Positions 51,231 to 61,773 are shown, numbered from the stretch's first letter. The stretch: 64,000 bases of DNA from Mycoplasma miroungirhinis (GCF_013008815.1 NZ_CP053097.1:310001-374000), one strand, 5' to 3'. The notes: generated by a model from the sequence alone, not told the origin. Numbers and translations are program-made.

Positions 51231-52225
51231 ATTCCCCCCCCGCTTTTAGCAAGTTTGGAATTTCTTATTTTGGAAATTACCTTTTTTACTAAAAACTTAT
51301 GGATTAATATAGACAGTTTTTTCATATGTTTAAATCTAAATAAATATACTAAAAACATTAATAAAATAGCATAAACAAATACTAATATACTAGCTGCATA
51401 AGCTTTTTGTGCATCATAATAAAATTCTTGACCAACTCCAGCACCTAAAAATCTTAAAATATAATTGCTTACAGTAAATGCATGATTTTTAGTATAATTA
51501 TAATTATCTTCTAATATTGCATTTGGATATAATAAAAATGCAAAAATAAAATTAGTTATTGTAATTGAAAATATAGTTACTTTTAATTCTTGAAAATAAA
51601 CATATCTAATTTTGGAAAAAGTTTTTAAATTATCTGTTTGAATTATTTTTTTATATTTTATATTTGCTTTATTAATAGCAGCTGCAAATAAAATAATATT
51701 AAATGGTAAACTTCTTCATACTTGGAAAAGAACAAAATACCATACTATATCTAATGTTTTTGCAGTAAAACTAAACTTATTATTTGCAAATATTTTAAAG
51801 AAAACGTTTGTATCACCAAATAAAAGAACAAAAGAAATTCCAACTGCAAAACCTGAAAGAAAAAATTGAGAATAAAAGACAGTTAAAAAAGCTGATCTAG
51901 CTAATTTTAAAATAAAAGATTCAATTAAAAATGCTATAAAAAAAGCAAAAATAAAACTTATAAAAGTAGCAACAAAAAGTACGATAGTTGAATTTTTTAT
52001 TGCTGATCAAAAATTATTATCTTTTCAAACATAATTAAAATTATCAAGACCAATTTCAGTTATTGTTAATTTATTTCTATAAGGATGAGTTTCAAATGCC
52101 CCATTAATAGATTGAATAATTGGTAAAATAGTAAATAAAATAATTAAAACAAAAAGAGGAGTTAAATAAATAGAACCTAAAATATTATCAGTATTTTTAA
52201 ATCATGATTTAACTTTTATAAACAC
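51218..52225 (-). CDS. ABC transporter permease, MalF/UgpA-like (first of two)
   Basis: A 335-residue permease. The start is GTG 52225, chosen because AGAAGG lies 6 nt upstream and the frame runs MFIKVKSWFKN, overlapping the ATPase 3' end by 17 nt. Five to six helices include IYLTPLFVLIILFTILPIIQS. FETHPYRNKLTITEIGLDNF matches the periplasmic loop of UgpA/MalF types (here GLDNFNYVW). The EAA-like loop is KIRYVYFQELKVTIF. The 3' end runs through the G8 tract, so the last residues are GGGICLQ and vary with tract length. Confidence 0.85.
51234..51241. repeat. G8/C8 homopolymer at the junction of two ABC permease genes
   Basis: Eight C on the plus strand, G8 on the coding strand, in an otherwise very AT-rich region. 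It encodes the end of permease 1 and sits 4 nt before the permease 2 ATG, where it can serve as Shine-Dalgarno. One added G would join both frames into a single reading frame. Confidence 0.9.
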
Positions 52226-53387
52226 GATTACCTTCTTTTGAAAAACGAAAAACATCTTCATCATCAAAACTAATTTTGATTTTTTCACCTACAAAAAAAC
52301 TGATATATTTTGATAAAATATTAATTTTATAGTCATTAAATAAAACAGTGTAATTTATTGAATCACCTAAATGTTTAAATGAAAGTATTTCTGCATTTGG
52401 TTCATCACTTGGTTGCATTGTAATTTTATTATGACGAATATAATAATCGTAATTTTCATCCGATTTTATTAAGTTTATTTCAGGAAAACCAATAAATTTT
52501 GCCACAAAGATACTTTGTGGATCATTATATAAATCTTCTGGTGAAGAATTTTGTACTATGTGACCATCATTCATTAAAATAATTTTATCACCTAGTTTCA
52601 TTGCATCTTGTTGATCATGAGTTACCATTATCATTGATAAATTAAATTCTTTTTGTAAAGAAGCAATTCATTTGATCGTATTTTCTTTAATTTTTGCATC
52701 CAATGCACTAAATGGTTCATCTAAAATAATAATTTGACAATTTTTGATAATTGCTTTAGCAAAAGCAACTCTTTGTTTTTGTCCTCCACTTAATTGTCCT
52801 GTTTTTTTCTTTTGATATTCAAAAATTTCTAATTTTTTTCCTACTACTTCTCATTGTTCTTTAAACATTTCTTTTAATGAAAGAATTTTAAAAAATGTTT
52901 TAATTTGTTTGAATTTTAGACAAAATACATATAATCTAAAATAAAAAAATATGTATTTAAAAAATAAATGATGTTTCGGGTTTTTTAATAAATTAATTAT
53001 TTTATTAACTTTTTGTTTTTGTTTTTGACTAAGAAAAGGCAATATTTTTTGAGTTGCTTCTAGTCTTTTTTGTTTTACTCAATTTGGTGTATTTTTTGCA
53101 CTAAGATAAACATTTAAAAATACAGAAATATTAGGATAAACATTTTGTTCTTGCATTATATATCCTATTTCATAAATTTTAGGATTATTTAATACTTCTA
53201 TTTTTCCTTTAGTTGGTTTTAAAAAACCACTAATTAAGTTCAATAATGTTGTTTTACCTGAACCTGAAGGTCCTAATAAAACTGTAATTTTATTTTTTAG
53301 AATGTCTAATTTATTAATATTCAAAATTGATTTTTTTTCATATTTAAATTCTAAATCATTTATTTCAATTAGATTTTCAGTTTTCAT
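52209..53387 (-). CDS. ABC transporter ATP-binding protein, MalK/UgpC-like
   Basis: A 392-residue nucleotide-binding subunit. Walker A GPSGSGKT is at 39-46, the Q-loop Gln79 in MQEQNVYPN, the signature LSGGQ at 199-203, Walker B IIILDEP, and the switch His in MVTHDQQ. The C-terminal ~110 residues are a TOBE/regulatory region ([24 protein letters not shown] is the entry, here [18 protein letters not shown]). Between Q-loop and signature there is ~67 extra residues, basic and aromatic ([17 protein letters not shown]). It starts in the TAATG overlap with the hydrolase gene and powers the two downstream permeases. Confidence 0.9.
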
Positions 53388-54178
53388 TATTTTTCTCTTA
53401 AAAATGGGGTAACTATTTTCATAAATTCTTCAAAATTTTCTTCATACATCATATGTCCAGTTTTTGGAATATATGTTGTTTTAACATTTTTTACATTATC
53501 TTTAAAATATTGAAGACATGTATCTCGATCAATAACACCATCTTTTTCACCTAAAATAAGTAAAGTAGGAACATTTATTGCATTTAAACCTGCTTCGATT
53601 TTATTCATTAATTCTAAATTTGGTAAACTATTTCCTAATTTTACAATAGTTTCATTATTATAATCATGTGGATCAAAAAGTTGTTCTTTTTGTTTCATTC
53701 AATCTAAGTTATTTGTAAATTCACTAATATCGTAGTATAGTACTGATAAAAACTTCAAGTATTCTTGAAATGTTTTTGGAAAATATGTATCTAAATAACT
53801 ATCTAGTTTTGCTAATGATGTTTTATTCATTGGTGCTATATAAATCATTTTTGAAAATAATTCAGGACGTTTTTTATAAGCTAATGAAATTATTCCTCCA
53901 CCCATACTATGACCAACAAGAATAACGTTTTTTAAGTTATTATCATCTATAAATTTAATTAATATATTACTAAATGATTCAACACTAACTTCATCGTTAT
54001 CTAATGGTTTTAAATTATTATTTCCGGGAAAAGAAATTGCATAATAATCGTTTTCTTTTCAATTTTGTGCAAAAGTATTAAATCTTTCACAATTTGAATT
54101 AAATCCATGAACAAAAATAATTGGTTGTTCTTGTTTTTTATTATCTATAAATATATAAGGATATTTATAATTAATCAT
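53387..54178 (-). CDS. alpha/beta hydrolase
   Basis: A 263-residue serine hydrolase. The oxyanion region is IIFVHGFNS, nucleophile elbow GHSMGGG (Ser91), catalytic Asp in LGEKDGVID and catalytic His in KTGHMMYEE. No signal peptide. One TGA Trp in the cap region and one near the start. It leads the ABC importer operon and overlaps the ATPase by TAATG, so it may process the imported substrate, for example an ester; this is inference. Mycoplasma alpha/beta hydrolases next to transporters are common but mostly uncharacterised. Confidence 0.88.
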
Positions 54179-54301
54179 ATTTCTCCTTTTTCTTTTTTTA
54201 TTTTCTATAATAAAATTTTATTATTTTTTTATAAAAATTAATAAAATAACATAAAAAATAGAAATAAAATTCAATTTTTAAAATTTAATTAAATATATTG
54301 C

Positions 54302-54307
54302 TATAAT
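54302..54307 (+). promoter_or_regulatory. extended -10 box for the 54330 lipoprotein gene
   Basis: TG-C-TATAAT (TG at 54298-54300 region, TATAAT 54302-54307) lies 22 nt before the ATG. The 151-nt gap to the divergent hydrolase gene holds both promoters. Confidence 0.6.
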
Positions 54308-54329
54308 TTTTTAATTAAATGGAGATACT

Positions 54330-56003
54330 ATGAAAAAGAAAATAAATGTTTTTATCCTAACTGCTAGTTTGTTTTCTTTAACCTTAATTCCTTTAGTTTT
54401 AACCTCTTGTCAACAAACTAAAATGAATAAAAATAAGCGAGAAGACGAAGACAAAAACAATAATATAAAACAAAATGATATTAAACAAAAAAATAAAGAA
54501 AATGAAATTAAATATAATAATAAACAAGAAATAGATTTTGATTCCATTGCAAAACAAATACAACATAATTTAAATTATAAAAATATTGAAGATACTTATT
54601 TTGATGATGTGTCTAACTCAAAAGATGAAGACAAATTAATGTTTAATCCAATTGAAAATATTAATATAATTATTGAAAAATGAATCAAAACCGAAGATGC
54701 ATTAATAATTGAATTTTCTTTCGAAAAAGATAAACAAAAATCAAAAATTTTTAAAAAAGAATTTTCAAGTTCTTGATTTAAGAAATCATTAGAAACACAA
54801 CAAAATGAATTAGCAAAATTCCCTAAGGTGTTTTCTGTAATAAAGAAAAAAGCTAATGAAGATTCCCTAACAGTTTTTAACAAACTAAAAACAGATTCAC
54901 TACAATTATTTTCTTATATACTTATTGGAGATAATATTTATAATAAATATAAAAATAAAATAAAAGTTGATGTAAAAAATGCTATAGTAAATCAAGAATT
55001 AGGTAGCATTGAAAATATTATTTTAATATTTAATGAAAAAGAAAATGTCATTAAAAAAACTATAACAATACAAGGATTAAAAAAATCAGATGTTTTTTTA
55101 GAAAATAATGTAATTGAACAATTACAATTACACCCACAACTTCAATCTCTATATCCATCTTTTTTAGGTTCTATTTTAGTTTTTATTGATAATAGTGGAA
55201 ATTTCTTAAAACAACAAAAACAAAATGATAATTTATATGATTGAAGTTATTTTATAAGTGAAAGTGGTCACGGTTTAATTAATCGTTCAAAAAATTTGAA
55301 TTTTTCGAGATTAAAACATTACTTTTTAAAAATTAAAGATGAATATAAACAAAAATATGATTTTAAAGTTTTAAAAATAAAAGCTAATGATTTAAATGGT
55401 ACATTGTCAATGGAAATTGCTATTAAAAACATTGATGAAAAAGATCCTGATTATAATAAAATTGAATATAAACAATTTAATTTTGGAGGGTTTAGATCAT
55501 TAACATCAAATATCAAACCTAACTTATTTGATTTTTATATTCAACAAAATGATTTAAAAGAAATATTAAATAAATATAAAATTACTGAAATTGCACAAAA
55601 TAATAAATATAATTTAGAAAATAATAATCAAAAAAATATTACTAATTTAATTGATAAAACTAAATTACAAATAATTAAAAATGCAATTTTTAATAAATTG
55701 AAATTAAGTATTCAAGATAATGAAAATGTTTATCAATTAACGGTTGTTGATAATTATTTAAATAAATTTAATTTTAAAAACAATAACTCATCTATTTATC
55801 CTTTATACTTAAATATTTCTAATAATATAATTAAAGATATTAATTTTAATTTAATAAAACAATCTGAGAGCCAATTTCAGTTACAACTTGATATAACATT
55901 ATCAATTTTCCCTTATGTTTCTAATGATTTTAATGATTTAATTGAACAAGGAACAAATAATAGTGAAATTACTTGAGTAAATCAAAATTTTATCAACTTA
56001 TAA
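54330..56003 (+). CDS. surface lipoprotein (557 aa)
   Basis: Signal peptide with lipobox LVLTSC (Cys27), then a Lys/Asn/Glu/Asp-rich low-complexity linker (~28-75). The body is a mixed helix/strand region with no family I recognise; three TGA Trp codons are used. SD GGAGATACT precedes the ATG. It is probably a membrane-anchored surface antigen. The gene is an isolated transcription unit between the ABC operon and rpsB-tsf, with its own promoter and terminator. Confidence 0.8.
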
Positions 56004-56006
56004 AAT

Positions 56007-56028
56007 AAAAGTGGCGTTTGCCACTTTT
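56007..56028. terminator. bidirectional terminator between the lipoprotein gene and tsf
   Basis: Perfect 9-bp GC-containing stem AAAAGTGGC/GCCACTTTT (56007-56015 with 56020-56028), with T/A runs on both sides, shared by the convergent genes. Confidence 0.85.
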
Positions 56029-56031
56029 AAA

Positions 56032-56925
56032 TTATTTTTTAGCCATTTGTTCAGCAACTTCATCTGCAAAGTTTACATGTTTAACTTCAATTCCTTCTCC
56101 TACTTCGTAACGTAGTGAAGAAATTAATTCTAAATTATTATCGTGCATATATTGAGCAACTGTTTTTGAATCTTCCATTACAAATGGTTGAAATACTAAA
56201 ACATTATTTTCATTATATGCTTTACGTAATTTACCTTGTAACATATCATTTTGTACTTTTTCAGGTAATTTATCAAATTTAGGATTTTGTCTTACTTCAG
56301 CTAATGCAGTTTCTTTAATTTTTGTTGCTAATTCAGCTGGTAATTGGGTTTCAAAATCATAAGAAGGATTTAAAGCGGCAACATGCATTGCAACATTTCT
56401 AAGTGAATCTTTATTTTGTCCCTTGGCTAGAATAATTGTTGCAATTCTTTCGTTTGCATGAGTATAAGTTGCAACTACTTGTCCATCTTGAGGTACTACT
56501 TTTACAACTCTTCTTAAGGTAATTTTTTCACCAATTTTAGCTGTTGCATTAGTGATTAGTTCTTGTAATTCAATATTATTAACTTTTAATTTTAAAACAT
56601 CTTCTAAAGTTTCAAAATTATGTTCCAATAATAATTTTTCGATAGTAACTACTAATTCTTTAAATAAATCATTTTTAGCAACGAAATCTGTTTCTGAATT
56701 TAATTCAAATGCAACTGCATATTTATCATTTTGTGATGCTTTAACAATACCTTCTGCGGCAATTCTTGTAGCTTTTTTAGCTGCTTTTGCCACTCCGTGT
56801 TCTTGTAATCATTTAATTGCTGCTTCAATATCATTATTTGTTTCTTCTAAAGCTTTTTTAACGTCTAAAAAACCTGAGTTAGTTCTTTCACGTAATTCTT
56901 TAATTAGTTTTAAATCTGCAGCCAT
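56032..56925 (-). CDS. tsf: elongation factor Ts
   Basis: A 297-residue nucleotide exchange factor for EF-Tu. The N-terminal UBA-like domain ([20 protein letters not shown]) is followed by the core motif SETDFVAKN. The core contains [12 protein letters not shown] 56925 shares its A with the rpsB stop (TAATG). One TGA Trp at the UBA/core linker (IKWLQEHG). It ends at the bidirectional terminator. Confidence 0.97.
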
Positions 56926-57794
56926 TATTTTTCCTCTTTTTCTTCTTTTGCTTCTTCTGTTTGAGATCTTTTTACAAATTTTTTAGGTTCATCACTATTT
57001 TCTTTTTTAGGATCTTCTGGTAAAACAATATTTTCATCTGATTGGTATGCAAATAATTGTTTTTCTCCTCTACCTGATGCAATAGCGTCAGCTAAAACTG
57101 TTAAAATTAATGTTAATGATTTTACTGAAGCATCATTTGAAGGAATTCCAAAATCAACATCATCTGGATTACCATTTGTATTTAAAATACCAAATACTTT
57201 AACACCTTTTTTTCTTGCTTCTTTAATAGCAATATCATCTACTAAAGGACTTGCTACTATCATAATTTGTGGTGTTTGGTGCATATAACGAATACCATTT
57301 AGGTTTTTATGTAATTTAGCTATTTTTTTATCAGCTTCTAAACCTTCTTTTTTAGTTCAACCTGGATATCCAGATGCTTGCTTTTGTTCTAATTCTTCTA
57401 ATTTTCTTACACTTCTAAAAATTGTTTGTTGATTTGTTAAAGTTCCACCTAATCAACGTTCACTCACATATGGAGAATTAGTTCTTTTAGCTTGTTCTTC
57501 AATAATGTTTTTAGCTTGTTTTTTAGTTCCTACAAAAATAAATTTTGCACCTTTTGAAGAAGCTTTTTGGATCATTTTGAATGCATATTCTAATGATTTT
57601 TGAGTTTTTGAAACGTCAATGATGTGATTTCCATTTCTTTTTCCATAAATATATGGTTTCATTTTTGGATTTCATACACTTGGACGACGTCCAAAATATG
57701 TTCCAGCTTCTAATAATTTAGCACGAGAAATAATATCTTGTGTTGGTTGTTTTACTTCTGTTTTTTCAACAGGTTTTTGTGTTGTTTGTTCCAT
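56925..57794 (-). CDS. rpsB: 30S ribosomal protein S2
   Basis: A 289-residue small-subunit protein. Signature regions are [48 protein letters not shown] and [15 protein letters not shown]. An N-terminal Gln/Thr/Lys extension (~20 residues) and a Glu/Lys-rich C-tail (~35 residues) exceed the usual length. The commonly found His in LLEAGVHFGH is replaced by Tyr and Arg. The gene is coupled to tsf through TAATG, as in most bacteria. Confidence 0.97.
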
Positions 57795-57870
57795 GTTTTT
57801 CCTTTGTTTTTCGTCCTATTGTTTCGAAATATTGGCATCATATACGACACACCCAATAAAATCCACAATA
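57795..57870 (-). promoter_or_regulatory. rpsB 5' leader, possible structured regulatory element
   Basis: The leader contains less AT-rich stretches than usual for this genome (GGGTGTGTCG, GATGCC, TTTCGAAA). This is typical of a structured leader, and rpsB mRNAs are autoregulated in other bacteria. I cannot derive a confident fold by eye. Confidence 0.35.
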
Positions 57871-57885
57871 GTGTTTAATTTCATT

Positions 57886-57914
57886 ATTTAAAAAGTACTT
57901 ATTAATAAGTACTT
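57886..57914 (-). terminator. terminator between the 57962-59560 gene and rpsB
   Basis: A perfect self-complementary stem (arms AAGTACTTAT/ATAAGTACTT, 57893-57914) followed on the minus strand by TTT. It separates the upstream gene from the rpsB leader. Confidence 0.65.
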
Positions 57915-57961
57915 ATTAATTTTAACATATTTTTATTATTAATTTATTAATAAATTAACTA

Positions 57962-59560
57962 CTAATTTTCATTTTCTTCATAATTTAAGTTAATTCAGTT
58001 ATTTATTTTCATCATTCGGTATTGAAAATAATATTTAGATAATTTTTTATTATTAATTTGTAAATATTTCGTTTTTTCTTGTGCGATTTCTTTAAAAGTA
58101 TTAATTGTTTGATTATTACATATTTCAGGTAAAGGGTAATCAAATAAAACACTTAAATCTTGAAATTCTGAATGTTTTGAATATATTATTTCTTTATTGT
58201 GAGGGTTTTGATATAAATGAATTTTCAGTGTATTAATTTCAGTATTAGTTGTACAAAAGCTATTATTTAATAAAGTTAAAGATTCACTTCTTGCATCAAA
58301 CATTAGAACTTCAGCATATAAGTGATTTGAATTTATTTCAAAATTCAGAATTTGATAAATTTCTTTTGAATATTGATCAACTCAAATCATAAAATTGTCT
58401 TGTGTTTTTTTAACATCACTTGTTTCAAAATCTAAATTTAAAACTGCTAATCCATTTCTATATAATAAATCAAAATAAAAATATTGATTCGTTTCTTTAT
58501 ATGTTTTTAAAAAATTAGAAAAAATATGTTTTTGAGTGTATTTTGTCATTAAAAGTTCATCTGCAATATTTTTTCAATGATGAATCATTTGAGTTTGTTT
58601 AAAGTTTTTAGTGCTTCAAGATAGAAATTTTTCTATTGTCAGTAAATTATCTTTTTGTACAACATTTTTTTCAAAAATTGGATTAATAGTTTGATAATTA
58701 CCGCTTAATTTTAAGTATAAAATTAAAGTTTTTAAATATGCTAATTCATCTTCATTGATTAAATTATGATAAATAGTTATTTTATGTCCTTTATGATAAT
58801 CTATTTCATTTATATAAATAAAAAAATTTTTTAAGATATTAGTTGTTACTTGCTTATTAATAATAGTTGGAATTATATAAGGATTAAGTGAAATAATCAT
58901 ATCAATATGGTGGTTTCGTAAAAAACTTTTGGCCAAATATGTTAATAAAATTAATTCTCCTATTTCAAAATTAAAGGTGATTTTAGGAATAATTATATTA
59001 TTATCATTTATTAATGATATTTCTAAATCAGGAATAGTATTTATAGTTAAATTCAAAATTTTTTCTTGGTTATTGTGTTTTTTATCTTTTAGTTCTTTTT
59101 CAAAAATTTTTACTTCATTAAGTAACATTTTAGATATTTCATAAATATAAGTAATAAAACTATGTCTAATATTAAAATAATTTATAAAAGAGTTATATAA
59201 ACTCATTTGTGTTAAATAAAATTTATCATTAGGATAATTATTTAATAAACGCAATAAAAAATATTTTGCATTATAAAATTCATAATTACGATCATAGACT
59301 GCACACATTAATTCATTATATGATTTATGGTCTTTGCTAACTAAATTAATAAGTGGTTCTGAATATTTTCTTGCTCGTTCGTAATAATTATTATTTAGAC
59401 AAATTTTTGTGATTAAAAATACTAGCTGTAAATTATTTTGATATTCTTTTGCTAAAGTTTCGAAATAAACAAATAATTTATCAAAGTTATTTTTATTTTC
59501 ATACTCTTTAATACTGCTAATAATATCATCTAAATGATTTTGATAAAATGATTTATCCAT
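57962..59560 (-). CDS. hypothetical protein, helical repeat N-terminal half (532 aa)
   Basis: ATG 59560 behind AAGGAAG; TAG at 57962. No signal peptide or membrane segment. Residues ~1-130 look like helical hairpins of TPR type (FDKLFVYFETLAKEYQNNLQ, YERARKYSEPLINLV, FYNAKYFLLRLLNNYPNDKF). Residues ~130-532 show mixed strand/helix segments and an aromatic, Asn-rich tail; TGA Trp codons are used there. I do not recognise the family. It lies between tRNA-Ile and rpsB, ends in its own terminator, and is probably cytoplasmic. Confidence 0.75.
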
Positions 59561-59582
59561 ATAACTTCCTTATTATTATAAT

Positions 59583-59616
59583 AAAAATTAAAAAAAGCAA
59601 ACATATTGTTGCTTTT
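59583..59616 (-). terminator. terminator of the rplM-rpsI-tRNA-Ile unit
   Basis: Stem AAAAGCAA/TTGCTTTT (59593-59600 with 59609-59616) followed on the minus strand by TTTTTTAATTTTTA, 16 nt beyond the tRNA 3' end. Confidence 0.75.
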
Positions 59617-59632
59617 GGTCACTTTAGTGAAA

Positions 59633-59709
59633 TGGTGCGAACGAATGGACTTGAACCATCGACCTCACGATTATCAGTCGTGTGCTCTAACCAGCTGAGC
59701 TACGCTCGC
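59633..59709 (-). tRNA. tRNA-Ile (GAT anticodon)
   Basis: A 77-nt cloverleaf. The acceptor GCGAGCG (5') pairs with CGTTCGC (3', one G-U). D-arm GTAGCTCAGCTGGTTAGAG, anticodon loop CTGATAA (anticodon GAT, 59673-59675 on the plus strand), T-arm with GGTTCAAGTCC. The 3' CCA is encoded (59633-59635). It follows rpsI and is probably processed from the same transcript. Confidence 0.97.
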
Positions 59710-59751
59710 ATGTAAGTGGAAATAATCCACTTTTTTGTATTATTAAAATAA

Positions 59752-60144
59752 TTAACGTTTTGAGAATTGTCTTGCACGACGCGCTTTACGTAATCCATAT
59801 TTTTTACGTTCTTTAACTCTTGCATCACGTGTTAACATTCCAGCTTTTTTTAAATTTAAACGATATTCTTCATTTACTTCTAATAAAGCTCTTGCAATAC
59901 CTAATCTAATTGCTCCTGCTTGACCTGTTAAACCACCACCATTAACATTTGCCTCAATATCATATTGATCTACAGTATCAGTTAAACCAAAAGGTTGTTT
60001 AGCATCTTTTAATAAAATATCACTATTTAAATATAAATTTGCTTCTTGTTTATTAATTAGGAATTTTCCATTTCCAGGTTTAATGTATACTCTAGCTACT
60101 GAACTTTTACGACGACCTAATCCATAGTATCTAACATTTGCCAT
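59752..60144 (-). CDS. rpsI: 30S ribosomal protein S9
   Basis: A 130-residue protein whose basic C-terminal tail ([17 protein letters not shown]) reaches the ribosomal P site. The family signature [17 protein letters not shown] is intact, as is [14 protein letters not shown]. The ATG overlaps the rplM stop (TAATG). Confidence 0.98.
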   Translation of the reverse strand: MANVRYYGLGRRKSSVARVYIKPGNGKFLINKQEANLYLNSDILLKDAKQPFGLTDTVDQYDIEANVNGGGLTGQAGAIRLGIARALLEVNEEYRLNLKKAGMLTRDARVKERKKYGLRKARRARQFSKR

Positions 60145-60578
60145 TATTTAACCTCTATTTGAACTGGTTGTTGTGCTTCATGTTTATGTTCACTACCAGT
60201 ATATACATATAAATTTTTAAATTGTTTTCTTCCTAATTTTGTGTGTGGTAACATTCCTCTAACTGCATTTTCAATTAAAGCTTCTGGTTTTTTAATTCTT
60301 AAATTTTTAGCATTAATTTTTTTCAATCCACCAGGATATCCTGAATGTGAATAGTAAATTTTATCTTGTTCTTTGTTTGCTGTAAGAACAACTTCTTTAG
60401 CATTTATAATGATAACATTATCTCCCATATCAACATTCGGAGTAAATGTAGGTTTATTTTTACCTCTTAAAATTGATGCAACCATTGCGCTTAAACGTCC
60501 TAAAACTTGGTCTTTAGCATCAATTACGTATCATTTTTTTTCTACTTCTAAGTGTTTTATAATTGTAGTTTGACGCAT
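60144..60578 (-). CDS. rplM: 50S ribosomal protein L13
   Basis: A 144-residue early-assembly large-subunit protein. Recognisable segments: [34 protein letters not shown] and [20 protein letters not shown]. One TGA Trp at residue 16. ATG 60578 follows AAAAGGAAAAG. It opens the rplM-rpsI-(tRNA-Ile) operon; the promoter should lie in 60579-60657. Confidence 0.98.
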
Positions 60579-60657
60579 GTGCTTTTCCTTTTATTGATCT
60601 TATAATAAAATAATGCTTATTTATTATAACAAATTTTTTTATATATGAATAAATTTT

Positions 60658-61326
60658 TTAATTTTCATTTACTCTACTTAAAACATATAGGCAAGCTGTT
60701 TCTGCTCTTAATATTGTTTTTGTGAGTTTAATAATTTTAAAGTTGTTTTGCAGCGCAAGGTTAACTTCAGTATCACTAAAGCCACCTTCGGGACCAATTA
60801 CAAATAAACTACCACTCGGATATGATACTAAACTTGCAGCGCTAGATTTTTCGTGAGCTAGATATTTATTTTTATAATCTAGTGTTAATATTTTACCAAA
60901 TTTTTGGCAATTATGTAAAAAAGGTACTTTATTTCTAAAACTTTGTTGGCTAGCCTCAAAAATTATTTTGTTATATCTTTGCATTTTTTTATTAAAATCA
61001 TCAATTTTATATTGACAAAACTCACTTGTAAATGGATATATATCACTAACACCTAGTTCAGTTGCTTTTTGTAAAACTAATTCAAAATTTTTTGCAACTA
61101 TTAAAGGAACTGCAAGAGCTACTGGATTTTTATATTCATGATCTAAATCAAGTTTAGAAATAATTTTAGCTTTTTTATTTTCTAAAATGCAAATATAAAA
61201 TTCATTTTCAAAAACACAAATAAATTCTTTAAATTTTTGTCTTGCTACTTTAATATGGTTTAGTGTGTCATCAGATAAATCAAAATATTTATCATTATGT
61301 TTGTTAGATACTATAAATCTCATCAT
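60658..61326 (-). CDS. rsmE: 16S rRNA m3U1498 methyltransferase RsmE
   Basis: A 222-residue SPOUT-class methylase. SPOUT-knot motifs are IGPEGGFSDTEV and ILRAETACLYVLSRV. AVPLIVAKNFELVLQKATELGV is the central strand/helix (here KNFELVLQKATELGV). The N-terminal PUA-like domain is short. Two ATGs stand in tandem at 61326 and 61323. There is no SD, and a TATAAT box ends 9 nt upstream, pointing to a leaderless mRNA. Confidence 0.95.
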   Translation of the reverse strand: MMRFIVSNKHNDKYFDLSDDTLNHIKVARQKFKEFICVFENEFYICILENKKAKIISKLDLDHEYKNPVALAVPLIVAKNFELVLQKATELGVSDIYPFTSEFCQYKIDDFNKKMQRYNKIIFEASQQSFRNKVPFLHNCQKFGKILTLDYKNKYLAHEKSSAASLVSYPSGSLFVIGPEGGFSDTEVNLALQNNFKIIKLTKTILRAETACLYVLSRVNEN

Positions 61327-61334
61327 AATTAAAA

Positions 61335-61340
61335 ATTATA
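61335..61340 (-). promoter_or_regulatory. -10 box of rsmE, giving a leaderless start
   Basis: TATAAT on the minus strand lies 8 nt before the first ATG of rsmE, with TG directly in front. Transcription would begin about at the ATG. It sits inside the downstream edge of the tmRNA terminator. Confidence 0.55.
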
Positions 61341-61377
61341 CAAAAATCTCTTAGTTAAAAAAGTTTATTAAGATTTT
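61341..61377 (-). terminator. probable terminator of tmRNA
   Basis: On the minus strand AAAAATC-TTA and TAAGAGATTTTT pair with a two-base bulge, followed by TTTTTG. It lies 11 nt past the tmRNA 3' end. Confidence 0.5.
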
Positions 61378-61387
61378 TATAAAAAAA

Positions 61388-61762
61388 TGGTGGAGATGCG
61401 GGGAGTTGAACCCCGGTCCACACATAAACTTGCTTTAAAAATCTACAGTTTAGTATATTTTTAATATTCTAATAAATATAAAATAAACAAAATTTTTTAT
61501 TAGAAGTAATATTTATTTCAATTATACCGCTATTACAAAAGCATAATCTAATCTCATATAACGACATTTACTACCGAGAATTAGTAAAGCGACTAGTATT
61601 TATTAAGCAAATAATAGATTTTGTGATTGGTTTAACATAAAAGGAGAAACTTCTATGTTTTTGTTTGTATTCTTTCCGTTTATTGAAAGCCTAGAAGCAT
61701 TATGGTCTGCAAAACCACTGCATTTTAAAGGAGCTTATATCTGTCGAAACCATTACACCCCC
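61388..61762 (-). ncRNA. ssrA: transfer-messenger RNA (tmRNA)
   Basis: A 375-nt RNA that rescues stalled ribosomes. The 5' end GGGGGTGTAATGGTTTCGAC pairs with the 3' end CATCTCC (two G-U), followed by A and an encoded CCA (61388-61390). The T-arm GGTTCAACTCC is standard. The tag frame (61603-61677) resumes at GGA and encodes 24 residues beginning GKNTNKN, with EVSPFMLNQS inside and NLLFA at the end, stopping with tandem TAA. It has its own extended -10 promoter and lies next to smpB. Confidence 0.97.
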
Positions 61763-61773
61763 AAAGCAAATTA

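Noticed and set aside
59714-59736. Hairpin AAGTGGA/TCCACTT with a T run between rpsI and tRNA-Ile as a terminator
   Set aside because: The T run follows on the plus strand, but both neighbours are transcribed from the minus strand. It may be a processing signal; I left it out of the features.
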